Assembly: GCA_051876105.1 (NCBI GenBank)
Contig: JBJEHN010000065.1
Span: 1 to 64,000 of the forward strand
DNA length: 64,000 bases
Reading direction: 5' to 3'
From: W2P13-069 sp051876105
Lineage (GTDB): Bacteria > Actinomycetota > Coriobacteriia > Coriobacteriales > QAMH01
The notes under the pieces were generated by a model. That model had not been told where the DNA came from, did not search any database, and worked only from the letters and a program-made list of their open reading frames with translations. Of this stretch, positions 31,147 through 38,867 are shown piece by piece; the stretch's first letter is position 1, and each line of letters begins with the position of its first letter. The translations under genes and the position numbers were made by a program.

Positions 31147-33105
31147 ATGAAGCGCGACTATCCCAATCTCTGCAAACCGCTCGACATCTGCGGCCTGACC
31201 CTGCGCAACCGCATGTGCTCGGCGCCGATAGGCGCCACCGACATCGACAAGGACGGCACGCCCGGCCCGCGCACCCTGGGCTTCTACGAGGCCCGCGCCA
31301 AGGGTGGCGCCGCCATCGTCACCGTGTCTGAACTGGTGGTCCACCCGCAGACCGACGGCTCCCAGATGCTGCACCTGAGCCTCCAGACGCCCGGCCAGCT
31401 GGCCGCGTTCACCTACGTGGCAGACGCCATCGCCCGCCACGGCTCCATCCCCAGCATCGAGCTCTCGCACTCCGGCCAGTACGCCGGCACCTACATGGTC
31501 GACAAGGACGCCAAGGGCGAGCTGTGCCAGTACGGCGCAAGCGACGGCGTGCGCCCGGACGGCATCAAGGTCAAGGCGCTCACTGCAGAGCAAATCGACT
31601 CCATCGTCGAGGCCTACGCCAACGCGGCGGCCCTGGCCCAGCGCGCCGGCTTCCGCATGTGCATGGTGCACTGCGGCCACGGCTGGCTGATCAACCAGTT
31701 CTTCAGCCCCTACTTCAACAAGCGCGAGGACGAGTACGGCGGCAGCCTGGAGAACCGCACCCGCCTGGCGCGCCGCATCCTGCAGGCCATCCGCGCCAAG
31801 TGCGGCCCGCGCTTCGCCATCGAGATGCGCATGAGCGGCAGCGAACTCTTCGAGGGCGGCTACGACCTCGAAGAGGGCGTAGCGATAGCGCAGATGCTCG
31901 AAGAATACGTCGACATCATCCACGTGAGCGCCGGCAGCTACCAGTTCGGCTTTGCCACCACGCACCCCAGCATGTTCAAGGACCACGGCTGCAACGTGTA
32001 CCTGGCGGCAGAGATCAAGAAGCACGTGAGCAAGCCGGTCGCCACCCTCGGCGGCCTGAGCGACCCTGCCCAGATGGAGGAGATCATCGCATCCGGCCAG
32101 GCCGACATCGTGTGCATGGCCCGCGGCCTGCTGGCCGACCCGGAGCTCCCCAACAAGGTCATGGCCAACCGCGGCGACGAGGTGGTGCGCTGCATGCGCT
32201 GCTTCACCTGCATGGCCGAGCGCCCCGTCACCCAGACGCGTCGCTGCAGCCTCAACCCGCGCATCGGCCGCGAGCTCGAGGGCCACAGCCTCACCCCCGT
32301 CCCCAAGGCAGACCGCAAGAAGGTGCTGGTGGTGGGCGGCGGCATCGCCGGCATGGTGGCCGCCTACACGGCCCGCAAGCGCGGCCACAAGGTGACGCTC
32401 TGCGAGGCCCGCGGCCAGCTGGGCGGCATCCTCGCCACCGAGGCGGCCGTCCCCTTCAAGCAGGACATGTTCCACCTGGGCGAGACCTACGCCACGCTCT
32501 GCGAGCGCGCGGGCGTGAAGATCAAGCTCAACACAACGGTCGACGCCGCTTGGGCAGATAAGTTCGGCGCCGATGCCGTGGTGGTGGCCGTGGGCAGCGA
32601 GCCCATGAGCCTGAGCTTCCTGCCCATCGCAGACGACGCCTACGTGGTCAACGTCGAGGACCTCTACCTCGACGGCGCCGCAGTCACAGACGAGATCGTG
32701 GTCGTGGGCGGCGGCCTCACCGGCGCCGAGTGCGCGCTCAAGTACGTGCGCGAGGGCAAGAAGGTTCACCTGGTCGAGATGCGCGGCGGCATCGCCATCG
32801 ACGCCAACTGCCGCCACCGCCCCATCCTGCTGGAGCAGATCGAGGAAAGCGAGATCGACGTCGTTGTCAACGCCAAGGCAGCCGAGGTCACGGCCGAGGG
32901 CGTCTACGTGGTCATGCCGGATGGCGAGCGGCGCTTCGTGCCCGGTACCACCGTGGTGAGCGCCATCGGCCAGCGCAGCCGCAAGGCAGCCGCCAGCGAG
33001 CTGCGCGACGCCGCCCCCTGGGTACGCGTCATCGGCGACGCCTGGTTGCCGCGCAACGTGACCGCCGCCACCTACGAGGGCTTCCACGCCGGCCTCGACA
33101 TCTAG
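31147..33105 (+). CDS. Old-yellow-enzyme family NAD(P)H:flavin oxidoreductase (FadH/BaiCD-like)
   Basis: 652 aa, three-part enzyme. The FMN TIM barrel (1-350) contains VHCGHGWLINQFFSPYFNKREDEYGGSLENRTR. A 4Fe-4S Cys set follows in CMRCFTCMAERPVTQTRRCSLNP (about 357-379), then FAD- and NAD-binding Rossmann folds (KVLVVGGGIAGMVAAY at about 395, EIVVVGGGLTGAECAL at about 520). The layout is that of 2,4-dienoyl-CoA reductase and of the bile-acid-dehydroxylation enzymes BaiCD/BaiH; the substrate (an enoate, enone or steroid-type alkene) cannot be assigned. GGGGGGA precedes ATG 31147. Single-gene unit. Confidence 0.88.
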   Translation: MKRDYPNLCKPLDICGLTLRNRMCSAPIGATDIDKDGTPGPRTLGFYEARAKGGAAIVTVSELVVHPQTDGSQMLHLSLQTPGQLAAFTYVADAIARHGSIPSIELSHSGQYAGTYMVDKDAKGELCQYGASDGVRPDGIKVKALTAEQIDSIVEAYANAAALAQRAGFRMCMVHCGHGWLINQFFSPYFNKREDEYGGSLENRTRLARRILQAIRAKCGPRFAIEMRMSGSELFEGGYDLEEGVAIAQMLEEYVDIIHVSAGSYQFGFATTHPSMFKDHGCNVYLAAEIKKHVSKPVATLGGLSDPAQMEEIIASGQADIVCMARGLLADPELPNKVMANRGDEVVRCMRCFTCMAERPVTQTRRCSLNPRIGRELEGHSLTPVPKADRKKVLVVGGGIAGMVAAYTARKRGHKVTLCEARGQLGGILATEAAVPFKQDMFHLGETYATLCERAGVKIKLNTTVDAAWADKFGADAVVVAVGSEPMSLSFLPIADDAYVVNVEDLYLDGAAVTDEIVVVGGGLTGAECALKYVREGKKVHLVEMRGGIAIDANCRHRPILLEQIEESEIDVVVNAKAAEVTAEGVYVVMPDGERRFVPGTTVVSAIGQRSRKAAASELRDAAPWVRVIGDAWLPRNVTAATYEGFHAGLDI

Positions 33106-33134
33106 CACCCTGAACACACCCGCACACGGGCACG

Positions 33135-33171
33135 AAAAAGCTCCCGGCAGCGCACCTGGCTGCCGGGAGCT
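33135..33171. terminator. Strong terminator between convergent genes
   Basis: The 12-bp perfect stem AGCTCCCGGCAG/CTGCCGGGAGCT with a 9-nt loop has TTTTT next to the stem on the minus strand, so it chiefly ends the minus-strand gene at 33200; it may also stop the OYE transcript. Confidence 0.85.
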
Positions 33172-33199
33172 GTGGGTTTGAGCTACTGCGCGGGTGAAG

Positions 33200-33502
33200 C
33201 TACTGCTTGACAGACGCGTAGAACTTGGACTCGGGGAAGACCTCGCGCAAGGTGAGGTTGCGGGGGCCGAACTGGAGGTCGACGAACTCGCCCACGGTGG
33301 GAACCAGCTCGGAGGCGTCCACGTAGTGGCCCTTCTCGTTCAGCTGGTCGGTGTACTGGACGCGCCAGTAGTGCTCGTTGCAATCGGTGATGTAGTAGAC
33401 GGTGCCGTCGCCGATCTCGATGTACACAGCGTGCTCGGCGCCAAGATACTTGGTGAGCTCCTCGAAGGTGATGTTCAGGGGCTCCTCTGCCTTGATACCC
33501 AT
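33200..33502 (-). CDS. Conserved-looking small hypothetical protein
   Basis: 100 aa, family not recognised. Start at 33502 with AAAGGAG 8 bp upstream; the open frame runs 18 codons further but through AT-richer non-coding-like sequence. The protein is soluble and mixed alpha/beta: NITFEELTKYLGAEHAVYIEIGDGTVYYITDCNEHYWRVQYTD suggests a small beta-rich fold, followed by DASELVPTVGEFVDLQF. Good ribosome-binding site, own terminator and codon use like its neighbours make it a real, probably well-expressed gene. No function can be assigned. Confidence 0.75.
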   Translation of the reverse strand: MGIKAEEPLNITFEELTKYLGAEHAVYIEIGDGTVYYITDCNEHYWRVQYTDQLNEKGHYVDASELVPTVGEFVDLQFGPRNLTLREVFPESKFYASVKQ

Positions 33503-34120
33503 TTTCGGCTCCTTTACTAGGGGACCAAACTCTATGAGGTAAATATACGCTAACACTCCGCATTTAAGCGCGGGCTTCCGCCCCTATTTGGCGCTTCATG
33601 GCTACTTCACAGGCTGAAGCAGCGCCGCGATGTGCAAAACCACAGGACACGCATCCGGGAGTGCAGCGCGAGGCCGATCATGATGGTCGCGCTCGGCGAG
33701 CACGCCGAGGCACCATTGATTCAACAGGATCAGGAGTCGGCCCGGAGACGAGAGGCGCCCCCTCGTACACCGCGATCCGCGACGCGACCCCGGGAGTGCC
33801 GCGCGGGGCCGAGACAGAGGTGCGGCGGTACGGACCGTGCCTCCCTTCGCCAGCTCTGAGCAAACTTGTGGTCAAAACCGCGGGATTGTGCGCCTTCACA
33901 CGGCGGATACGCGGCCTGCAAGCGCAAATAGAACCCGCGTTGGCCAGCTTGCAGGCGCCCTGGTGCTGCAAACGCGCCCTCAAGCTGCGTATCCGCGGCT
34001 TGAGGGCGCACAATCCCGCGGTTTTGACCACAAAATGCTCCAGAGCTGGAGCGCGGGGGCGGCGGGGGCGACAATGCGCGTATCCTTGGCAATGCACGGT
34101 GCGATCACGAGGGGGTACCC
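33503..34120. other. 618-bp gene-free region
   Basis: Contains a promoter region for the small gene at its left edge (AT-rich 33530-33550), a GC-rich central part with several imperfect dyads (33640-33830), and the large inverted repeat listed next. No open frame here looks coding. Confidence 0.6.
33866..34033. repeat. 29-bp perfect inverted repeat enclosing nested hairpins
   Basis: The outer arms, 33866-33894 and 34005-34033, are exact reverse complements (arm begins TTGTGGTCAAAACCGCGGGA). Inside, GCGGATACGC pairs with GCGTATCCGC, GCCTGCAAGC pairs with GCTTGCAGGC, and CGCCCTCAAG pairs with CTTGAGGGCG. The whole 168 bp can fold as one branched structure. It ends about 90 bp before the uridine kinase start. 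Confidence 0.85.
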
Positions 34121-34729
34121 ATGAGCTACATAGTCTGCGTGTGCGGCGGCAGCGGGAGCGGGAAGTCGACCTTCACGGGCAGGCTGCTGCAAGAGCTGGG
34201 CCCCAGCGCCGCCTTCATCGCGCACGACGACTACTACAAGCACACCCCCGGCATGACGCCCGAGCAGCGCGCAGCCTACAACTTCGACGTGCCCGCCGCG
34301 CTCGACACGCACCTCCTGGTTGAGCATGTGGCTCAACTGCGCGCTGGCAAGCCGGCGCAGGTCCCCGTCTACGACTTCTGCACCCAGGAGCGCCTGCCTC
34401 AAGCGCGCACGGTTGAACCTGTGCCCGTAGTAGTGGTCGAGGGCATACTCGCCATGGCAGACGAAGACCTCATGCGCCAAGTCGACCTGAGCATCTACAT
34501 CGACGTCGACGAGCAGACGCGCCTGGAGCGCCGCTTGCGCCGCGACTGCCAGGAGCGCGGCTGGAGCCTGGAGAACGCTCGGCGCAACTACGAGCAGATC
34601 GTGCGCCCCGCCCACCTGCGCTACGTGGAGCCCGCACGCAGCAGGGCAGACATCGTCCTCAACGACGCGCTCGACGCCGCGGCGCTGCAGGTGCTGGCCG
34701 CCGGCATCCGCGCCGCCGCAAGCTGCTAG
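34121..34729 (+). CDS. udk: Uridine kinase
   Basis: 202 aa. P-loop CGGSGSGKSTF (about 8-18); AHDDYYK with the catalytic Asp; NFDVPAALDTHLL; VVVEGILA; and RLERRLRRDCQERG for the lid. It phosphorylates uridine and cytidine with ATP or GTP in pyrimidine salvage. GAGGGGGT precedes ATG 34121. A family A repeat doublet directly follows the stop and may terminate the transcript. Confidence 0.9.
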   Translation: MSYIVCVCGGSGSGKSTFTGRLLQELGPSAAFIAHDDYYKHTPGMTPEQRAAYNFDVPAALDTHLLVEHVAQLRAGKPAQVPVYDFCTQERLPQARTVEPVPVVVVEGILAMADEDLMRQVDLSIYIDVDEQTRLERRLRRDCQERGWSLENARRNYEQIVRPAHLRYVEPARSRADIVLNDALDAAALQVLAAGIRAAASC

Positions 34730-34732
34730 CGA

Positions 34733-34845
34733 AAATGGGGCAGTTGGGGCGTACCCTACCGTCCTATTAGTGAGGGGGAGAACCACATAAAGAATCGCTT
34801 GTTGCAAGGAATGGGACAGTGGGGACTGTCCCCACTGTCCCATTC
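34733..34845. repeat. Family A REPIN-like doublet between convergent genes
   Basis: A diverged unit (34737-34766, GGGGCAGTTGGGGC...TACCGTCC) and a perfect unit (34813-34841) are 46 bp apart. The second ends 4 bases before the stop of the ABC-ATPase gene on the other strand, so it probably acts as a bidirectional terminator for both genes. Confidence 0.8.
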
Positions 34846-35652
34846 CTAGTCGGCGATCTTGCTCAGGAAGGCGCGCAGGCGCTCGGTCTTGGGGTTGCCG
34901 ATGAGCTCCTCGGCTGGGCCCTCCTCGGCGATCACACCGTCTGACATGAAGATGATGTGGTCGGCTACGTCGCGCGCAAAACCCATCTCGTGCGTGACGA
35001 TCACCAGGGTCATATGCTCGGCCGCCAGCGCACGGATGACCTTGAGGACCTCCTGGGTGAGCTCGGGGTCGAGCGCGGAGGTGGGCTCGTCGAAGAACAG
35101 CACCTCGGGGTTCATGCACAGGGCGCGGGCAATGGCCACGCGCTGCTGCTGGCCACCGGAGAGCTCGCAGGGGACCATGTCCTCCTTGCCCTCGAGCCCC
35201 ATCTTGGCGATAAGCTGGCGCGCCTGGGCCTCGACCTCGTCCTTGGCGCGCTTCTGCACACGGACGGGCGCATCCATGATGTTCTTGAGCACCGTGTAGT
35301 GCGGGAAGAGGTTGAAGTTCTGGAACACCAAGCCGAAGCGCATCTTGGCGGCCTGGAGGGTCTTCTTGTCGGCGTAGCGAGCGGCGCCACCCTCGGCGCA
35401 GGTGGCAACCGCCAGGTCGCCATAGCTCAGCGAGCCGCCGTCGAGCGTCTCCAGCAGGGTGGCGCAGCGCAGCAGGGTCGACTTGCCGCCGCCAGAGGGG
35501 CCGATCACGGCCACGACCTGGCCCTCTCGCACATCAAGGGAGATGTCCTTGAGGACCTGGTTGCTGCCAAACGCCTTCTGGGCGTGCTCGAGCTTGAGCA
35601 GGGAGGGGCGCTCGTCTGCCGCGGCGGGCGCGGTGCATGCGGTGTTAGTCAT
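34846..35652 (-). CDS. Polar amino-acid ABC transporter ATP-binding protein
   Basis: 268 aa GlnQ/HisP-type ATPase. Walker A GPSGGGKST (about 53-61), Q-loop FQNFNLFPHYTVLKNI, signature LSGGQQQRVAIARAL, Walker B VLFFDEPTSALDPE, H-loop VTHEMGFA. An N-terminal extension of about 18 residues precedes the usual start (LLKLEHAQKAFG). The ATG at 35652 overlaps the permease stop by 8 bp. It powers import with the permease and binding protein upstream. Confidence 0.94.
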   Translation of the reverse strand: MTNTACTAPAAADERPSLLKLEHAQKAFGSNQVLKDISLDVREGQVVAVIGPSGGGKSTLLRCATLLETLDGGSLSYGDLAVATCAEGGAARYADKKTLQAAKMRFGLVFQNFNLFPHYTVLKNIMDAPVRVQKRAKDEVEAQARQLIAKMGLEGKEDMVPCELSGGQQQRVAIARALCMNPEVLFFDEPTSALDPELTQEVLKVIRALAAEHMTLVIVTHEMGFARDVADHIIFMSDGVIAEEGPAEELIGNPKTERLRAFLSKIAD

Positions 35653-36298
35653 GGTAGTAGCTCAGCTTCTTCTCGACACGGCTCAGGACAAACTCGACGA
35701 TCAGCGTGAAGCACCAGTACAGCGCCGCTGCGATGAAGTAGGGCAGCATGCTCACCTGGCTTGCAGCGATGGCCTTGGCCTGCGTGAACATCTCCATCAC
35801 GCCCAGCACGAAGGCAAGCGAGGTGTCCTTGATGAGGGCGATGACCTCGTTGCCCATGGCGGGCAGGATGCGCTTGATGACCTGCGGCAGCACGATGAAC
35901 ATGAAGGTCTGCACAGGCGTGTAGCCCAGCACCTGTGCCGCCTCGTACTGGCCGCGCGGGATGCTCTGGATGCCCGAGCGGTAGATCTCTGCGAAGTAAG
36001 CGGCGTAGTTGAGGATGAAGCCGATGGCGCAGGCCGTGAACTTCCAATCCGAAGCCAGCTGCATGCCGAACACGTAGTACGGGACGAACATCCACGCCAT
36101 GAGCTGCAGCATGAGCGGCGTGCCGCGCAGCACGCTGATGTAGAAGCGCGCCAGCAGCGCCAGCGGCTTGAACGAGCTCATGCGCGCCAGGGCCACCAGC
36201 ACGCCCAGGGGCAGCGCGCCCACTAGGGTGATGACGAAGATCTGCATCGTCATACCCAAGCCGCTGAGCAGCAGCTGCATCATCACCGAGAACTCCAT
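35645..36298 (-). CDS. Polar amino-acid ABC transporter permease
   Basis: 217 aa. HisM/GlnP-type inner-membrane subunit with about five helices; the N-terminal GLGMTMQIFVITLVGALPLG, the RGTPLMLQLM loop and the EAA-type segment (EAAQVLGYTPVQTFMFIVLPQ) are characteristic. Start at 36298 with AAGGAGG upstream. It is probably a homodimer, as no second permease is present. Operon order is binding protein, permease, ATPase. Confidence 0.93.
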   Translation of the reverse strand: MEFSVMMQLLLSGLGMTMQIFVITLVGALPLGVLVALARMSSFKPLALLARFYISVLRGTPLMLQLMAWMFVPYYVFGMQLASDWKFTACAIGFILNYAAYFAEIYRSGIQSIPRGQYEAAQVLGYTPVQTFMFIVLPQVIKRILPAMGNEVIALIKDTSLAFVLGVMEMFTQAKAIAASQVSMLPYFIAAALYWCFTLIVEFVLSRVEKKLSYYHD

Positions 36299-36479
36299 GC
36301 GCTCCCCCTCCTTGTTGAAGCCACAAGCTTTCCCTCGTGCGGCGGCCGCAGTGCGGCGGCGCATGCCGCATGGCGAAAAGCTCCCTCCCCTTGAAATCGC
36401 GCGAAGCGGCGAGCCGCGGTGAACCCGCAGCCCGCCGCATCAAGCGCGTTGCCTCAGTCAGACGCTGAGAGAACAGGGC
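36299..36479. other. 181-bp spacer between binding-protein and permease genes
   Basis: No gene. GC-rich short dyads (GCGGCGGCCGC, GGCGGCGCATGCCGC) lie at about 36339-36370. Such a spacer hairpin often keeps binding-protein mRNA more abundant than the rest of the operon (inference). Confidence 0.4.
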
Positions 36480-37322
36480 TTAGTCGAGCACCCAGTTCTC
36501 GTAGGCCATGCCCTGGTCGGCGTACTTCTCGCACAGCTCCTTGACCTTGCCCTCGTCGTTGAGCTTGCGCAGGTCCTCGGTGACCTTGGCGGCAATGGCG
36601 GCACCCTCGTCGCCCTTCAGGAAGCCGACGCCGTAGTGCTCTTCGGAGAGGGTCTCCTCGACCTGGGCGAAGACATCGGGCTTGGCTGCCATCTGGAAGG
36701 CGGCGATGGAGAGGTCGCAGGCCACGGCGTCAACCGCGCCGGACTCGAGCTGCATGAAGGCGTTGTTGTAGTCGGCGATGGTCTGGAGCTCCTTGAAGGT
36801 GTCGGCCACGGCCTTCTGGTCGCCCTCGAGCACCTCGAGGGCAGCGGAGCCCTTCTGGGTCAGGACGATCTTGCCGGCGAGATCGGCCAGGGAGGCGATG
36901 CCGGCGTCCTTCTTGGCGACGACGACCTGGGCGTTGATCATGTAGGGCTCGGTGAAGGAGTAGTCCTCCTCGCGGCCCTCGATGGTGAAGCCGTTCCAGA
37001 TGCAGTTGATGGTGCCGGCACCCAGCAGGGCGTCCTTGGCGTCCCAGTCGATGGGCTCAGCCTGGAACTTCCAACCCTCCATCTCGCACACAGCCTGGGC
37101 GAGGTCGAGGTCGAAGCCGGTGTAGGAGCCGTCGTCGGCAACATAGCCGTAGGGCGGGTACTCGGCGTCGAAGCCGACCACCAGGGTGTCGAGGCTGACC
37201 TCGGCGCCGGCAGCGGGGGTCTCTTCCTTCTTCTGGCCACCGCAGCCGGCAAGGCCGAGGGCGGCAGTAGCGGCAACGGCGGCGGATGCGCCCAGGAAGC
37301 CGCGGCGAGTCATGTTCTTCAT
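36480..37322 (-). CDS. Amino-acid ABC transporter substrate-binding lipoprotein with Tat signal
   Basis: 280 aa, SBP_bac_3 family. The N-terminus MKNMTRRGFLGASAAVAATA has a twin-arginine motif (RRGFLG), and the hydrophobic region ends LGLAGCGG, a lipobox, so it is probably a Tat-exported lipoprotein. The mature part follows the family: VVGFDAEYPPYGYV, GFDLDLAQAVCE, TINCIWNGFT, YSFTEPYMINAQVVVAK, LAGKIVLTQKGSAALEVL. The likely ligand is a polar or charged amino acid; cystine or glutamine types cannot be separated by eye. A promoter lies upstream. Confidence 0.92.
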   Translation of the reverse strand: MKNMTRRGFLGASAAVAATAALGLAGCGGQKKEETPAAGAEVSLDTLVVGFDAEYPPYGYVADDGSYTGFDLDLAQAVCEMEGWKFQAEPIDWDAKDALLGAGTINCIWNGFTIEGREEDYSFTEPYMINAQVVVAKKDAGIASLADLAGKIVLTQKGSAALEVLEGDQKAVADTFKELQTIADYNNAFMQLESGAVDAVACDLSIAAFQMAAKPDVFAQVEETLSEEHYGVGFLKGDEGAAIAAKVTEDLRKLNDEGKVKELCEKYADQGMAYENWVLD

Positions 37323-37376
37323 ATCGGGTCCTCTCCCTAAACTGATATAGCGCTCTACCACGCTAAAGTGCTGTGC

Positions 37377-37404
37377 ATTATACCCCAGCAGCACAGAGCT
37401 ACAA
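37377..37404 (-). promoter_or_regulatory. Promoter of the ABC importer operon
   Basis: On the minus strand TTGTAG (37404-37399) and TATAAT (37382-37377) are 16 bp apart, about 55 bp before the binding-protein start. Confidence 0.6.
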
Positions 37405-37450
37405 GCTGGCAGGGGCGCCGCAGCGGCAAGGGAGGGGCAGGCCGCGGCCG

Positions 37451-38830
37451 CTAGCGCAAGAAGAGGCGCACCAAGCGCTCCTTGGCGGCACTGTAGGGCT
37501 GGTAGCGCATGGGCAGGTCGAGCCACCCCTTCTTCAGCACACTCTTGGTGTGCGAGAAGGTCTCGAAGCTCTTGCGCCCGTGGTAGCTGCCCATGCCGCT
37601 GTTGCCAACGCCGCCAAAGCCCATCTTGCTCGTGGCGATGTGGACGATCGTGTCGTTGATGCAGCCGCCGCCAAAGGGCACGTAGCGCATGAAGCGCTCC
37701 TGCAGCTCCCGGTTGTTGGTGAAGAGGTAGAGCGCCAGCGGCTTCTCCTGCTCCCTGATATAGCCCTCCGCCGCAAGGGGGCTCGCCACCTCGATGATGG
37801 GGCAGATCGGCCCGAAGATCTCCTCCCCCATCACTGCGTCGTCCATGGTGACGCCGGTCATGATTGTGGGCTCGATCTTGAGGGAGGCCTCGTCGCAGCG
37901 GCCGCCGTAGACCACCTTGGCCGGGTCGATCAGCCCGCGCACACGCTCGAAGTGCTTGCGGTTCACGATCTTGCCGTAGTCGGGGTTTGCCAGCGCGTCG
38001 CTGCCGTACATGGCGGCGGTCTTCTCCTTCAGCAGCTCGACGAAGCGCTCGTGCACGCTGCTCTCACAGAGCACGTAGTCTGGCGCGATGCAGGTCTGGC
38101 CCACGTTGAGCCACTTTCCGAAGGCCAGGCGCGTGGCGGCCAGCTCAAGGTTGCAGTCCGCGGCGATGATGCAGGGGCTCTTGCCGCCCAGCTCCAGGCT
38201 CACCGGGGTGAGGAAGCGGCTGGCCTTCTCCATGACGAGCTTGCCCACGCTGGGGCTGCCGGTGAAGAAGATGTAGTCCCAGCGCTGCTCCAGCAGCAGC
38301 GAGTTCTCGTCGCGCCCGCCCAGGATGCAGGTGACATGCCCTGGGTCGAATGCCTCCTCGATGAGCTCGGCCATCACCGCAGAGGTCGCGGGGCTGTAGG
38401 CGCTGGGCTTGACCACGCAGCAGTTGCCCGCGGCAACCGCGCCGATGAGCGGCTCGATGGTGAGCAGGAAGGGGTAGTTCCACGGGCTCATGACCAGCAC
38501 CTGCCCGTAGGGCTCGGGCACGGTGCGGTAGCTGCTGGGGAAGTTTGCCAGGTCCGGCATGACGCGCTTGGGGCTGGCCCAGCGGCGGATGTGCTTGAGC
38601 TGGTAGGAGAGCTCGGCGAGGGTGAGGCCGACCTCGCACATATAGCCCTCGAAGGCGGATTTGCCCAGGTCTTGCGTGATGGCGGCCTCGATCTGGGCCT
38701 CGCGGCGGCGGATCGCTGCCTCGAGCTTGTGCAGCGCCTGGATGCGGTAGCTCAGGTCGATGGTGATACCGCTGTTGAAGAACGCGTGCTGGCGGCGGCA
38801 GATCACGTCGACTTGCTCTTGCGTGGCCAT
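37451..38830 (-). CDS. Aldehyde dehydrogenase (class 3-like)
   Basis: 459 aa, matching the shorter ALDH3-type family. Catalytic Cys in NVGQTCIAPDYVL (about 245), general base Glu in VSLELGGKSP, NAD-contact VMSPWNYPFLL and FFTGSPSVGKLVM, and the C-terminal FGGVGNSGMGSYHG. It oxidises aldehydes to acids with NAD(P). The alcohol dehydrogenase gene ends 38 bp upstream on the same strand, so the two probably form an alcohol/aldehyde pair in one operon. The C-terminal RLFLR end may be membrane-associating. Confidence 0.93.
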   Translation of the reverse strand: MATQEQVDVICRRQHAFFNSGITIDLSYRIQALHKLEAAIRRREAQIEAAITQDLGKSAFEGYMCEVGLTLAELSYQLKHIRRWASPKRVMPDLANFPSSYRTVPEPYGQVLVMSPWNYPFLLTIEPLIGAVAAGNCCVVKPSAYSPATSAVMAELIEEAFDPGHVTCILGGRDENSLLLEQRWDYIFFTGSPSVGKLVMEKASRFLTPVSLELGGKSPCIIAADCNLELAATRLAFGKWLNVGQTCIAPDYVLCESSVHERFVELLKEKTAAMYGSDALANPDYGKIVNRKHFERVRGLIDPAKVVYGGRCDEASLKIEPTIMTGVTMDDAVMGEEIFGPICPIIEVASPLAAEGYIREQEKPLALYLFTNNRELQERFMRYVPFGGGCINDTIVHIATSKMGFGGVGNSGMGSYHGRKSFETFSHTKSVLKKGWLDLPMRYQPYSAAKERLVRLFLR

Positions 38831-38867
38831 CTTGGGGCTCCTTGTCTCCTTATGCGCGGCGCGGCGG

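Noticed and set aside
31075..33117. Minus-strand frame extending the YdcF-type gene by about 680 codons
   Set aside because: It lies opposite the OYE reductase gene and has the His/Asp/Ala-rich look of antisense frames; the YdcF-type protein begins properly at 31074.
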